NCBI RefSeq assembly: GCF_001545035.1
Contig: NZ_FCOJ02000031.1
Span: forward strand, 1-64,000
Origin: Caballeronia glebae
Lineage (GTDB): Bacteria; Pseudomonadota; Gammaproteobacteria; Burkholderiales; Burkholderiaceae
Reading direction: 5' to 3'
Length of the DNA: 64,000 nt
Shown here: positions 1 through 9,120 of the stretch, piece by piece
How positions within the stretch are numbered: the first letter of the stretch is position 1
Layout of the letters: every line of letters begins with the position of its first letter
Position numbers and translations under genes: made by a program
Notes under the pieces: model-generated
What the model was told of the DNA's origin: nothing
Databases searched by the model: none
The model's input: the letters and a program-made list of their open reading frames with translations, nothing else

Positions 1-1
1 G

Positions 2-58
2 CAGCGAGTGACAGATTTCGCCGCCGGCCTCAGATACGCCCGAGAACTGGGCGACTGA
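2..58 (+). CDS. C-terminal end of an unidentified protein (partial)
   Basis: An open frame enters from the left edge and stops with TGA at 56-58. It gives 18 residues ending ARELGD. The composition is protein-like, but it is too short to identify. The other two frames in this stretch are also short, so this is only the most plausible reading. Confidence 0.3.
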   Translation, partial: QRVTDFAAGLRYARELGD

Positions 59-488
59 CTTATGTGTAATCAAATGCTGTTAAGGGCCGATGTAGCCATC
101 CGCGTATCTTCCGAGCAAGTCAAGCGGACGCGACGTCGCGGCACGTGCGTGATCGCTCGACGTCCATAGCTGCCGCGCCACAGCTAGACCCCAACCGACA
201 CGGCATAGCGTTCCGGGCGCTGCTTGGGTTGCTGTTCGCCCCTGCCGCTGGTGCAAGGTCATGTACAGGTGAGGCGCTGACGATACGAGGCCGATAGTTT
301 GGCTTAGGCGCCACAGCCTGTCCCAAGTCACAGCGTTTTTTCGCGACACGCGCCGACGGTGTCCTTGCGTTCATCGCGGACTGACGCGCCCTTCGGGCTC
401 GCCCAAATTATTAAAAATGCGAGCAACCCATCGTGTCTGACTGAGTACTTCGCAATAGTTAAGCGGTTCCGATTCGGCCGGCTCGCAA

Positions 489-1034
489 TCACCGCTTCAT
501 TCTCTTTTCGCGCTGCGGTGCCAGCATCAACATCGCTTGGATATGCCCTTTGACCTCGTCCTCATCGAGAAGCAACTGCTCGGCATCTTCGACGTCGAAC
601 GTCATCTCAAAAGTTATTTTGTTGCCAGTGCCTCGAATCTTCAGCGACATGTCGGAATAGTCTTTAGCGCCTGCCAATGCGTTCAGCAGGTCATCGGTCG
701 TCCGACGCTTAGGCCTATCGCGGACAGCCCTAGCGTTTCGGAGCATCTTCTCTGCGCCGATCGACTTTTCTATAGAAAGGAGCGTCTCGCCGATTTCCCT
801 TGACAGGGTCGCTTGGCCGAAGAGGTCTATTACTGCAGCAGGCAGCCTCGACACGGCGATAGCCCGATACAAGTCGCCGCGATCCCACCCCGTCGCTTGT
901 GCCGCCTCCTTCACCGATGACCACAGCCCACTTGCCAAGCCTTCGGCGTATTGCGCAGCGCGTTCCAGTGGCCTTCGTTCCGTGTGGACGGCGTACGCAG
1001 GAGCTACCGGCTTTTCTCCCTCCAGCATGGCCAC
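489..1034 (-). CDS. ParB/KorB-like DNA-binding protein, second of a tandem pair
   Basis: A 181-residue protein that starts with GTG at 1034, or ATG six bases in. Residues about 28-105 carry the pattern AQYAEGL, VKEAAQATGWDRGDLYRAI, LPAAVIDLF and LLSIEKSIGAEK, which resembles the helical DNA-binding part of ParB/KorB-type plasmid proteins. The ParB N-terminal nuclease-like domain (GERRxR box) is absent, so it is not a full ParB. The C-terminal 60 residues are acidic and unassigned. It begins 9 bases after the stop of a paralogous gene, so the two probably share a transcript. The likely role is a plasmid regulatory or accessory partition protein. Family assignment is by motif reading only. Confidence 0.6.
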   Translation of the reverse strand: MAMLEGEKPVAPAYAVHTERRPLERAAQYAEGLASGLWSSVKEAAQATGWDRGDLYRAIAVSRLPAAVIDLFGQATLSREIGETLLSIEKSIGAEKMLRNARAVRDRPKRRTTDDLLNALAGAKDYSDMSLKIRGTGNKITFEMTFDVEDAEQLLLDEDEVKGHIQAMLMLAPQREKRMKR

Positions 1035-1043
1035 GATTTCGGA

Positions 1044-1340
1044 TCAAGAACGGCCGTCAGGACTTATATGCGCGGCACGGGCTGCAAGCTGCTCTGCGCC
1101 AAACTTCCGTTCTATCCGCAGGAGCTCGCGAGCTGTGATGTCTAGGACGCCGGTCGATGAGAACAACGATAGGACCGTTTCCGGCATGGCTGCCACGCGC
1201 ACGGCTCTATTTAGATGGACTCTAGACACGTTCAACCGCGCAAGCGCTTTAGCCGCTTGGCTTTGATTCTCCCAGTTTTTGCCAAGACCGCTGCGGTAGA
1301 GCGCAGCTAACGCAAGTGGGTTTTGCGCGATAGATTTCAC
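1044..1340 (-). CDS. ParB/KorB-like DNA-binding protein, first of a tandem pair
   Basis: A 98-residue protein that aligns along most of its length with the central part of the downstream gene: ALYRSGLGKNW, QAAKALARLNVSRVHLNRAV, MPETVLSLF and LLRIERKFGAEQL match AQYAEGL, QATGWDRGDLYRAI, LPAAVIDLF and LLSIEKSIGAEK. It stops 9 bases before the next start and lacks the acidic C-terminal extension of its partner. The pair looks like an old tandem duplication. No clear Shine-Dalgarno is seen before the ATG at 1340. Function is inferred from the HTH-like pattern and from closeness to the replication genes. Confidence 0.5.
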   Translation of the reverse strand: MKSIAQNPLALAALYRSGLGKNWENQSQAAKALARLNVSRVHLNRAVRVAAMPETVLSLFSSTGVLDITARELLRIERKFGAEQLAARAAHISPDGRS

Positions 1341-1802
1341 AATTTGTTGTCGTTTAATGGGCGATGCGTCGTGCCTTCGGCTGATCCGGGCCCTGTGTAG
1401 CGAAACGCATGAAACGTGGCTGCAAAACAGCCGTTATCTGAATATGGCCTTGTCGGCCGAGCAGAAGAAGGAGTTCTTGCGCGCGCTGCTGCGTGGCGGA
1501 CGCGCGGCGTTGGGCGCTGCGGGCCACGCCGTTCGCGCCGCACGCCGCACGCCGCACGCCGCACGGAAGGATCAACTGAAACCACCGGCATCCGATTTCT
1601 GCACAACTTGACGCACATAACTTCAGAACCCCGGGTCGGCTTGATCTTCGCTCGTAGCACGACACAATAATGGCGTTCCATCTGAAGCGTTCTGCGGGCG
1701 ACGAAGCCATAGGAATTGATAGCACTCCTCAACTCAGCGGCGCATGTGACAAGATGTGTCGAACGAATGTGCGGGCAATCATGTGGGACTTCCGCGGCTC
1801 AT
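1341..1802. other. Intergenic, with four tandem GCCGCAC repeats
   Basis: No convincing gene. Four perfect copies of the 7-mer GCCGCAC lie at 1537-1543, 1544-1550, 1551-1557 and 1558-1564. Short open frames here are arginine- and alanine-rich and look like chance frames in GC-rich DNA. Confidence 0.5.
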
Positions 1803-3191
1803 TTACCGCGCCACGCGGACCTGCGGCTTGATGCGCCCGAACACGAACTGACCAAAATACCACGCAAGATCCGAATGTCCAAGGATATTGCCGTCGGATA
1901 ACGCGGATGCGTCCAGCTGAAGACGCTTGAGCGTCAGCTTGCCCTGCGCCGAAACTACGTACAAACGAACGAGATCTTTACGGGTCTTGTCGTCTGCGGC
2001 CTCGAAATGTTCACGCCCGAGACGGACTTCGTTGTTCATGCGTTCGCGCGCTTCTTGATCCCGCTGGGCGACACTCTTCGCGACCGTTTCGCTCGCCGCC
2101 GATTTCGCGGTCGCTACCATATTCTCAGCTTTCGCCCGTTCCTCCTGAATCACTACCATCTTGCGTTCGGCTTCGGAAACACGCCAGTTGTGGCTCAGGG
2201 CTTGCATTAGATACCCCGCCGGGCTCTTTGTCACCTTGCCCTGATTGAGCCGAAAACGAGTGTATTCGATCGCTTGTTGGATGCGCTCGTCCGTCCAATC
2301 AAGGCGATGCTGGGCGATTGCATCAAACTGCTTCGTGTCGAGGCCGAACTCATTGCGAAGGATTAGCAGCAAATCGTGGGATTCGGGCTGACGCGCAAGC
2401 ATTGACGCAACTGTGTCCTTGCGTTTGATGCGGAAGCGAATCCGGTTGATCTTCTTCGAGCCTGGCGTGTCGGCGCGCGTTTCATAGGCGACGTCGAGAT
2501 CCGAGAGCTCGTTGACCTGCTTCACCCCTGGCTCGAGATACTTCTGCCGGAAATGCTTGAACTCGGACGCGCTTTTGCCAAGCTTGCCAGGCCAACTGCG
2601 CATCACATCGAGATCGAGCCAATCGGTCAGGCCATCGTGAGCATGTGGAAGCACATAATCGTATATGGCACGAGAATAGGTCTGCGTGAACGCAGCCGTA
2701 ATGCAAAGGTTCAGCCAGTGATGCTTCTCCGGGCCGGTGATGTGCCGCAGGATGAGCGGGGGTATCCGAAATTGGATGCGGCCCTTCCCTATCCCAACGG
2801 TACCCATAAGCTGCTCGGAGACCCAGCGATCGTCCTCGGTGGGAGCACGGTCGGGGGGGGTGTCGGTAACTTCGATCAGCACACGCTGCGCATCCTTGAT
2901 CACCGAGCGCAAATGACGTACGTTGCGGCTGTCATAGCGCATCAGCCATTTGAAGTAGTTCAAGTCGACATCGTAATAGTCCCGTTGAGCCGGATCTTGG
3001 GCTGCGATGAAATAGGCAGCATCGATGAAACGGCGCGGAGCGAGACCGAGCCCGCTGATCGCAACGAAGAGGTTGTTACGCTTAAAGCCGATCTCTTTCG
3101 TCGACTCGTCGATCGGTTGCCCCGACATATCCTCAAATAGCTGCAGGGACATCTGCGCAGACGTTGCCCCTTGCCCTGCTTGATCGTCCAT
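1803..3191 (-). CDS. Plasmid replication initiator protein (Rep)
   Basis: A 462-residue protein from the ATG at 3191, which follows a strong GGAGGAGGG ribosome site. The frame stays open to 3377, but that extension runs through the iteron array and is cysteine-rich, so it is rejected. Residues about 35-260 resemble plasmid initiator proteins with winged-helix DNA-binding domains: NNLFVAISGLGLAPRRFIDAAYF, then a long basic and aromatic region ending RIRFRIKRKD. A helical, charged segment (about 340-410) looks like a coiled coil. It is encoded beside the iterons and faces away from parAB, the layout of large Burkholderia secondary replicons. Its expected role is to bind the iterons and open the origin. 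The exact Rep family was not verified. Confidence 0.8.
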   Translation of the reverse strand: MDDQAGQGATSAQMSLQLFEDMSGQPIDESTKEIGFKRNNLFVAISGLGLAPRRFIDAAYFIAAQDPAQRDYYDVDLNYFKWLMRYDSRNVRHLRSVIKDAQRVLIEVTDTPPDRAPTEDDRWVSEQLMGTVGIGKGRIQFRIPPLILRHITGPEKHHWLNLCITAAFTQTYSRAIYDYVLPHAHDGLTDWLDLDVMRSWPGKLGKSASEFKHFRQKYLEPGVKQVNELSDLDVAYETRADTPGSKKINRIRFRIKRKDTVASMLARQPESHDLLLILRNEFGLDTKQFDAIAQHRLDWTDERIQQAIEYTRFRLNQGKVTKSPAGYLMQALSHNWRVSEAERKMVVIQEERAKAENMVATAKSAASETVAKSVAQRDQEARERMNNEVRLGREHFEAADDKTRKDLVRLYVVSAQGKLTLKRLQLDASALSDGNILGHSDLAWYFGQFVFGRIKPQVRVAR

Positions 3192-3243
3192 CCCTCCTCC
3201 GCATAAGTTCCGGCGGACTGTACCACTCCGCAACGCATAGTCA

Positions 3244-3388
3244 ACACAATAAACGTTACCTTTCCGCCGGGTGTTTCCCATCGCGGCACAAGAACCGTGC
3301 CTTGCTGCACAAGGACAGTTACTCAGTCGATCAAAGAACAGTACCTGACCGCACAAGGAACGTGACCCATGGCACAAAAATCGTGGCG
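3244..3388 (+). repeat. Iteron array A: direct repeats at 21-22 bp spacing
   Basis: Repeats close to GCACAANNANCGTNACC begin at 3244, 3286, 3307, 3329 (degenerate), 3351 and 3372. Clear copies include GCACAAGGACAGTTACT (3307), GCACAAGGAACGTGACC (3351) and GCACAAAAATCGTGGCG (3372). Start spacings are 42, 21, 22, 22 and 21 bp, about two helical turns, as expected for initiator-binding iterons. The array lies just upstream of the rep ribosome site, so Rep bound here could also repress its own gene. Confidence 0.8.
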
Positions 3389-3418
3389 TTCGGAGGGTTA
3401 ACTCATTGATCTCATTGA

Positions 3419-3487
3419 TAGCTGCATTGCTGTTAGTTGGTTGGTAGGTTTTTGTTTATATAAAAACTAACCAACATTGCAGCTGGG
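3419..3487. other. AT-rich inverted repeat at the origin centre
   Basis: A near-perfect inverted repeat has arms at 3440-3453 and 3462-3475 (GTTGGTAGGTTTTT against AAAAACTAACCAAC) around an 8-base AT loop. It is flanked by an outer AGCTGCA-type pair near 3420 and 3485. It lies between the two iteron groups and is the most AT-rich stretch of the region, so it is the best candidate for a DNA unwinding element. A terminator-like structure is the alternative. Confidence 0.5.
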
Positions 3488-3560
3488 CCTGAAGATTTGC
3501 ATTTGGTAAGCCACAGATTGCTGTATCGACGGGCCTGTCCAAGGACGCACCGCGTTCAAC

Positions 3561-3894
3561 GGTGACGTTTTTTGTGCGCTTTACCCACCGGAGGTAACGT
3601 TTTTTGAGTCGGATGGGCAAACGATGGTGTGGGACGTTGACTCGCCGTCTACGCGAGGGCAGGTACGCGAGTACCGCAAAGAGGATCGGTCGAAGAAGGT
3701 AACGGAATATGTGCGCAGATCTCATTTGGCGTGTGTCACCCCCTCCCCGATCGCCTGGTGTCGGACTCAAGGTAACGGTTTGTGTGCATGTTGGGGGTCG
3801 GAGTCCGCACCGGCTAGCGTGGGATGCACAAAAAACGACACCTAGCACCGCCTCAATGGCGACGGAACTGCAAAAGCGCACAAAAATCGTTACC
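3561..3894. repeat. Iteron group B: four reverse and two forward copies
   Basis: Seventeen-base copies on the minus strand lie at 3561-3577, 3593-3609, 3698-3714 and 3771-3787, read as GCACAAAAAACGTCACC and close variants. Plus-strand copies are at 3826-3842 (GCACAAAAAACGACACC) and 3878-3894 (GCACAAAAATCGTTACC). Spacing is irregular, unlike array A, and the group extends to about 150 bp before parA. It probably mediates Rep binding in the origin, and may also provide handcuffing or control of parAB. Confidence 0.75.
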
Positions 3895-4045
3895 TTTCGC
3901 TCGCCGTTTCCGCTCCGCACCCGTTGTGCCGCCCGTTACTGTCGTCCGTCTAACCATCTGTTCGCGAAAGTGCGGTTGCTAATGGGCACTTTGATGCTTT
4001 GCGTGTATTCTTCGCTTTATCCTATTTTTGACGAAAAGCGTCTAT

Positions 4046-5257
4046 ATGGCGAAAACTATCGAATTGCCAGAAATTGATCGTCGGATCGATTTGCAAGGGG
4101 TTATTGAATTTGCCGAAGAAGCAGCAACGCTCTCCGACGAACTTCGAGAGATGATGCTCGCGCCGCGACCACGGAAGACGGCGCCGCGGTTTACGTCAGC
4201 ACAAGTGGCGGAACTCTGCGGAATCGACAGAGCGAAGCTTAACTATCTCGCATCCCGCGAAGGCAGTGAGCTTCCTCCGGGCGAAGTTCATGGGTCCGGG
4301 AGGAGTCGCGCGTTCTCGTTGGGCGAGACACGGACATGGGTACAGAAAGTATCTGATATCTATCAGACTCCACTACATACCGGTGCGCGCGACGGTAACG
4401 GGAAGGTTGTACTCGTCGCAAACTTTAAGGGTGGCTCAACAAAAACAACAACGACGATGTGTCTTGCGCAGGGACTCACGTTACGAGGGCGCAAGGTTTT
4501 ATTGATCGATCTCGATCCACAAGCGTCGTTAACAGAGCTCTGCGGTCTCTATGCAGAAAAGGAAGTAACCGAGGAAAACACGGTGTTGCCCTTCATCTAC
4601 AACCCGCAGATGGAAGGCGGCCTGCTCAATTTTGTGCAAGAGACGTACTGGGATGGGCTGGACGTAATCCCGGCACATCCGACGCTTTTCTCGGCGGAGT
4701 TTCACATCCCCGGGTCTGTCATCAAGAACCCGAATTATAAGTTCTGGTCGCTGCTTCGTGACGGGATGGAGCCGCTGCGCAAGCGCTACGATTACATCAT
4801 TCTTGACACGGCTCCCTCGCTTTCGTATTTGACTATCAATGCGTTGATGGCGGCGGATTCGATGGTGATGCCCCTGGTTCCCGAGAGCCTAGACTTCATT
4901 AGTTCGGTTTCCTTCTGGGGACTGTTCTCTGATCTCGCTCAGAGCATCATGGAACATGGCGATACTCGTACGTACGACTTCATCTCCGTCCTTTTGTCAA
5001 AGGTCGACAATGGGACGTCGTCGTCAGCGCCAGTCGTACGGTCTTGGGTTCAACGAACGTACAAGGAATGGCTGAGTGGGCTCGAAGTGCCGGCGAGTTC
5101 CGCGATGAGCAACGGTGCGCTAGCCATGGCGACGGTATTCGACATCAGCAAGGGTGACCTCGCTGAAAAAACCGTATCTCGTGTTCGCCAGCCGTTAATG
5201 GATTATGTTCGTTGGTTGGACGAGCTATACATCGAACATTGGAGGACGGGCAAATGA
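4046..5257 (+). CDS. parA: ParA partition ATPase with N-terminal DNA-binding region
   Basis: A 403-residue protein. ATG at 4046 is preferred over an in-frame ATG at 4028. Residues about 45-105 form a MerR/HTH-like region (FTSAQVAELCGIDRAKLNYL), typical of the large type Ia ParA proteins that also repress their own operon. The deviant Walker A motif KGGSTKT is at 128-134, and the A' motif VLLIDLDPQASLTELCG follows near 151-167. ILDTAPS is the Walker B region. ParA uses ATP to move ParB-centromere complexes over the nucleoid. The stop overlaps the parB start by ATGA, so the two are translationally coupled. Confidence 0.93.
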   Translation: MAKTIELPEIDRRIDLQGVIEFAEEAATLSDELREMMLAPRPRKTAPRFTSAQVAELCGIDRAKLNYLASREGSELPPGEVHGSGRSRAFSLGETRTWVQKVSDIYQTPLHTGARDGNGKVVLVANFKGGSTKTTTTMCLAQGLTLRGRKVLLIDLDPQASLTELCGLYAEKEVTEENTVLPFIYNPQMEGGLLNFVQETYWDGLDVIPAHPTLFSAEFHIPGSVIKNPNYKFWSLLRDGMEPLRKRYDYIILDTAPSLSYLTINALMAADSMVMPLVPESLDFISSVSFWGLFSDLAQSIMEHGDTRTYDFISVLLSKVDNGTSSSAPVVRSWVQRTYKEWLSGLEVPASSAMSNGALAMATVFDISKGDLAEKTVSRVRQPLMDYVRWLDELYIEHWRTGK

Positions 5258-6240
5258 GTTCGTTTCGCGAGCGGATGCTGCAAAAGACCGCCGAGTTAGG
5301 GGCGACCGCGGAGCGCCAGGCGAAGGCGCCGTCAGCGCCGACCGAAGCGCGTCGTTCAAGTGCCTTCAAGACAGGTCCTGGAATGCTCGGAGCGCTGGCT
5401 GCGGCGGAGCAGCGCATTCAGCAGTTGGAGGCGACGAGCGACAAGCTGATGTTGTCAGTGGGGGCGATTGGCCCCAATCCCTGGCAGCCGCGTAAGGTGT
5501 TTAGCGACGACGCGCTTGCATCACTTGCCGAGTCGATTCGCGAAGTGGGACTTGTTGAGCCCGTAGTCGTCCGCCGCGTCGAAGGCGGATATCAGTTGAT
5601 TGCCGGCGAGCGCCGCCTTCGTGCACATAAATTACTCAAACTCGAAGAGATCAGGGCGGCGGTTATAGCATGTTCCGACGAGGACATGGCGGTGCTTTCA
5701 CTGGTCGAAAACGTCGGTCGCGAAGACTTGACGGACTACGAGATTGCACAATCTCTGCACGTCGTGGAGGCAGAGTTCCCCAGCCGGAAGCGCATGGCCG
5801 AGGCGCTCGGCATGTCGCGTAAAGGGTTGTATCGCTTCCTGGCGTTCACGAACCTTCCAGACTTTGTTCGTCAGGATCTTGATTTGAATCCGCATTTGCT
5901 TGGCAGCACGGCTGCCGACGAAGTGGTATCGGCGATTAAAAAGCATGGCGACGCAGGGATAGAGGCGGCCCGGGCACTTTGGAGTTCCGTGGCGGGTGGG
6001 GCGCTTGACCAAGGAAAGTTCGCCACTGCAATCGGCCAATACGTAGCGAGAGGGCATAGCGACGAAGGTGTACGCGAACGCAGTATCGACAAGATTTTTG
6101 CAGGGAAAAGTCATGCTGGCACGATCACGAGAGACTCCAATAGCTTCACGGTGAAGATCAAGACAGGGGTTCTGACAGGCGACCAAGAAAAGGAGATTCG
6201 AAAATTGATTAGCTCGTTTTTTAGCTTGATACCTAGCTGA
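5254..6240 (+). CDS. parB: ParB centromere-binding partition protein
   Basis: A 328-residue protein. The start ATG at 5254 overlaps the parA stop and has a GGAGG site at 5241-5245. The ParB N-terminal domain is clear: NPWQPRK (75-81), then AGERRLRAHKLL (117-128), the CTP-binding box of ParB clamps, then ENVGREDLTDYEIAQ (152-166). A helix-turn-helix follows at about 180-200 (MAEALGMSRKGLYRFLAF). The C-terminal part would dimerise. It should load at parS; two identical-arm palindromes at 6711 and 6759 are the best candidates. Confidence 0.93.
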   Translation: MSSFRERMLQKTAELGATAERQAKAPSAPTEARRSSAFKTGPGMLGALAAAEQRIQQLEATSDKLMLSVGAIGPNPWQPRKVFSDDALASLAESIREVGLVEPVVVRRVEGGYQLIAGERRLRAHKLLKLEEIRAAVIACSDEDMAVLSLVENVGREDLTDYEIAQSLHVVEAEFPSRKRMAEALGMSRKGLYRFLAFTNLPDFVRQDLDLNPHLLGSTAADEVVSAIKKHGDAGIEAARALWSSVAGGALDQGKFATAIGQYVARGHSDEGVRERSIDKIFAGKSHAGTITRDSNSFTVKIKTGVLTGDQEKEIRKLISSFFSLIPS

Positions 6241-6710
6241 TTCATTGATGGCCGCGGCAGAGCGGCCATTTCCATTTCTGAGCGCGCCACTATCGTCGCA
6301 ACATATCTCCTACTCTGATCCTGCGACGAGGCGACGGGTCCAAAAATGAGTCGGAGGTTGGCGACCGAACCACGACAGATCCGATGATCGGTGGCGCGGC
6401 ATCTGCGCTGCAACGCGTTGCGCGGCAGCGTCGCCTAAATTCCGTTGCGAGCAGGGAGACGATACAAGCCGCGGCAGGAGGCTCGCTGTCGTCCTACACC
6501 TCACGCTTCGTGTCTCTCTTCTGCAACTGTTGTTACGTTTCGTCAACGCGGTCTCAGGGCCTGCAAGTTTTTCAGCGCACGGGCCTGCGGCATCTGTGTT
6601 CGCTCCCGGAACGCCTGCGGTGACACGAAATGTATGGACCCTCCCTTGGGGAAGCTTACGCTCGAGCTAGATCGTGGTCTGCGGCGGTAATGCGCCGGTG
6701 CAGAGTGTCA
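6241..6710. other. Non-coding stretch downstream of parB
   Basis: No gene is supported. The open frames are short, lack ribosome sites and have arginine-rich compositions typical of antisense GC-rich DNA. The stretch separates parB from the palindromic sites. Confidence 0.5.
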
Positions 6711-6777
6711 GTGTGTCGATTCGACACACCGACACCCGCCGTGCGAGGCTAATAGGGCGTGTGTCGACTCGACACAC
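6711..6777. promoter_or_regulatory. parS: Candidate parS centromere: two 19-bp palindromes
   Basis: GTGTGTCGATTCGACACAC at 6711-6729 and GTGTGTCGACTCGACACAC at 6759-6777 are perfect 9-bp inverted repeats that differ only in the central base. They start 48 bp apart and lie 470 bp after parB. I found no other copy in the window. Repeated palindromes near parAB are the usual form of parS. They could instead be operators for an unknown regulator. Confidence 0.6.
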
Positions 6778-7490
6778 TTAGGGCTAGTATGCGGCGCCCG
6801 AGTTGCTCGACAGAAGTTGTGGACTTTCGACGAGCGGTGAACGTACATCTAGGCTGGCGTCATGAAGGGGTGAAAGGCGACTCTTCGCAACGCAAAAGAG
6901 TCAACATTTGCACATACTTCGGCCCTTCGCATCGCGGTAATGGTTCCTCTTCGTTCGCAAACCACGCGAGGCCGAGAGGCACTAGCGCTTCTCCGATGGT
7001 GTGGGAACCATCTGGGGCAGGGTCGGCCACCAAGTCGCCGGCTAGCTCGTGCACATCCGGCTTTGAACTCTCTCGTAACAAACAACGAACGCCAGCTGAG
7101 TAGCGCGTGCAGTAGCGTGTGCATTCAGGTCGGTGCGCCCATACATGACGACGACGCGTCTCTCCACCACGACGACGCGCACCAGTCCATGAGGGCCGGC
7201 AATCGCCCAGTCTCCGAACCCGCACATCAGATTCTGGCTCGCGTGCGTCCTTAACCGGTCTGAATAGACCCGGGACAGCGCGGACAGTTTCAGCGGGGCA
7301 TGGCCTTCAGCTATCTATGCCCACGCTATCGCATCAGCCGGCGACCGGTTGCAAATGAATGCGTGCTATCGGCAGGTAAGCCCCGAAACCCCAGATCGCG
7401 CTAGCGCCGGCCGATCTTGTGCGCGCTCCCTCTGACGAAATGCAACCCACTAACTGGACATCCGTGCGCGACCTGCGGCCTGAGAACCGC
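6778..7490. other. Non-coding or decayed DNA
   Basis: No frame has a ribosome site, recognisable motif or protein-like composition. It lies between the palindromes and a transposase relic and is probably decayed accessory DNA. Confidence 0.4.
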
Positions 7491-7492
7491 GC

Positions 7493-7830
7493 ATGACGAT
7501 GGACTTCAAGTTCCCCTTCGCCATGCTCGGTCGCACCCGCGCCTCACGTACGGTGCTGAACGACCATTCGAGCTTCATCCTCGTGCTGCAGGCGCGCCGC
7601 GCCAAAACGGCCCGACTTTACGCGAGCATCTGCCGCGCGCCTTCGCTCAATACGGCCTGCCTTAGCAGGTCGACTCTGACAACGGCGCACCGTGGAGAAC
7701 GCCCAGCAAACCGGGGGGAACTCACCGAACCGGCCATCTGAATTATTCGGCTGGGCATCCGGGTCGGCTATAGCCGTCCCCATCTCGTCGAGGGTGCCCC
7801 GCACCGAGCGTGCCGAGCCCTCACATGCGA
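7493..7830 (+). pseudogene. IS481-type transposase relic
   Basis: Pieces of a DDE transposase core are spread over different frames. They read LNDHSSFILVLQA near 7556 (compare LDDHSRF in this family), LPRAFAQYGLP near 7645, SDNGAPW near 7675, and IRLGIRVGYSRPHLVEGAP near 7743. The order matches IS481-like transposases, with the second catalytic Asp in DNGAPW. Frame changes are needed between segments, and the N-terminal HTH and C-terminal end are not recognisable. It is a dead remnant. No terminal repeats were found. Confidence 0.55.
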
Positions 7831-8916
7831 CGGCCTCAGCCGGCCTGCGGAGACGGTCGTTAAACGCAACTACCGATCTGCCTCTACGCAAACCCATAAA
7901 CTACTCGCGTGGGCGGTCCCGTCACGACGCACGTGAAAATCCCGGCCGGCATCGAAGCCCACCCAGTGTGACCCAACGCGCGACCGTCAGTCCAGGCGAG
8001 TTCATCGGCACCGCTGAAGCGACTGCAGATCCGCATGCCGATCGGCCACGATCGACCGGCGCGAATGGGTCAGGGGGCAATCCCTGCAGCGCGACGAACA
8101 GATGTTCGTCGACCCCTAGATTGCAAGGGGGACCTAGGCTGGCGTCCGTCGACGACCCGTTCGCCTATGCGTGCGGGTGTTGCTGTCTTCTCGAGCCAAC
8201 CGCCTGCGCCGAGGCGAGGGGCGCGGTATCGTGCCCGTCACGTCTGAGCGTGGCGACGCGGCGCTGCTGGTGGAGGATGCCCACGCCGGCCGCCGCGATG
8301 TCACGATCCGCTTTGGCCCGCATCAACAGTTCGAAGGCTTGGCTTAGCGGGCTTGGCTTCGCTTGACGCGGGCGGCCGGCCCGAACTCGGCGGCTCGACT
8401 GTGATGCGCGTGGGCTTTACACCCCGCCCCTCGACGACCGTCGCTTCGACGGCGTTGGACATGCGCAGTTGCGTACGCGATCGAGGGCGCCGTACGGGAA
8501 GACATAGTGGCCGGCCCAGAGTCCGTCAGGGCTGAGCGTAGATCGGCAGGTTTTGGGCTGGATAGCGTGTCATGGCTTTTGACGGGCGAGCGCCCGGCTT
8601 TGCGTCATTTCTCCGAGACCTTTTTAAAGCACAAAGGGCGGGGCGTGGCAGGGCACCGCTCCCGTCGGATCTTGCGCCGGGAAAGCCCCGATCGGCACGC
8701 GGCACTCAAGCCTGATAAGTCGTGTTAGCGGGATAGGGCTGCGCACTCACCTGTGGACAGCCTGCCTGCCATGCATCATCACCCTTCCGCCGACACCCAC
8801 CGAGACGCGGAGCCGAGGGCGCCTTTGCTCAGTTGCGTTACTAGCGATGGCCGATCAAGATAGCGTCCGGCGTTCGCGAGGGCAACGCCGTTCTCAACTT
8901 TTTAGATCACACAAAA
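7831..8916. other. Decayed DNA and the cspA upstream region
   Basis: Frames here look like chance frames, and some may be the ruined tail of the transposase. The last 150 bases before the cold-shock gene probably form its promoter and 5' leader; cold-shock genes commonly have long leaders. No specific promoter is claimed. Confidence 0.35.
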
Positions 8917-9120
8917 ATGGCAACCGGTACGGTCAAGTGGTTCAAGGATGACAAGGGTTTTGGCTTCATCACGCCCGATGGCGGCGGTGAAGATGTGTTC
9001 GCGCACTTCTCGGAAATCCGCACTGAGGGCTTCAAGACGCTCAAGGAAGGACAGAAGGTGACGTTCGACGAGAAGATGGGGCCGAAGGGCAAGCAGGCGG
9101 CGAACATCAAGCCGGCCTAA
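8917..9120 (+). CDS. cspA: CspA-family cold shock protein
   Basis: A 67-residue single cold-shock domain. RNP1 is KGFGFI (14-19) and RNP2 is VFAHF (28-32), after the hallmark start TGTVKWF. It binds single-stranded RNA and DNA and melts structure in mRNA. Length and sequence are those of a complete, functional protein, unlike the decayed genes on both sides. Proteobacteria usually carry several chromosomal copies, so this is an extra plasmid copy. Confidence 0.95.
   Translation: MATGTVKWFKDDKGFGFITPDGGGEDVFAHFSEIRTEGFKTLKEGQKVTFDEKMGPKGKQAANIKPA

Noticed and set aside
1337-1732. Two long minus-strand frames upstream of the ParB-like genes
   Set aside because: Arginine-rich compositions that contain the GCCGCAC repeats; no motifs or ribosome site.
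3192-3377. N-terminal extension of the Rep frame by 62 residues
   Set aside because: It reads through the iteron array, is cysteine-rich, and a strong ribosome site marks ATG 3191.
3164-3920. Open frames inside the iteron region
   Set aside because: They arise from the repeats and lack ribosome sites and protein-like composition.
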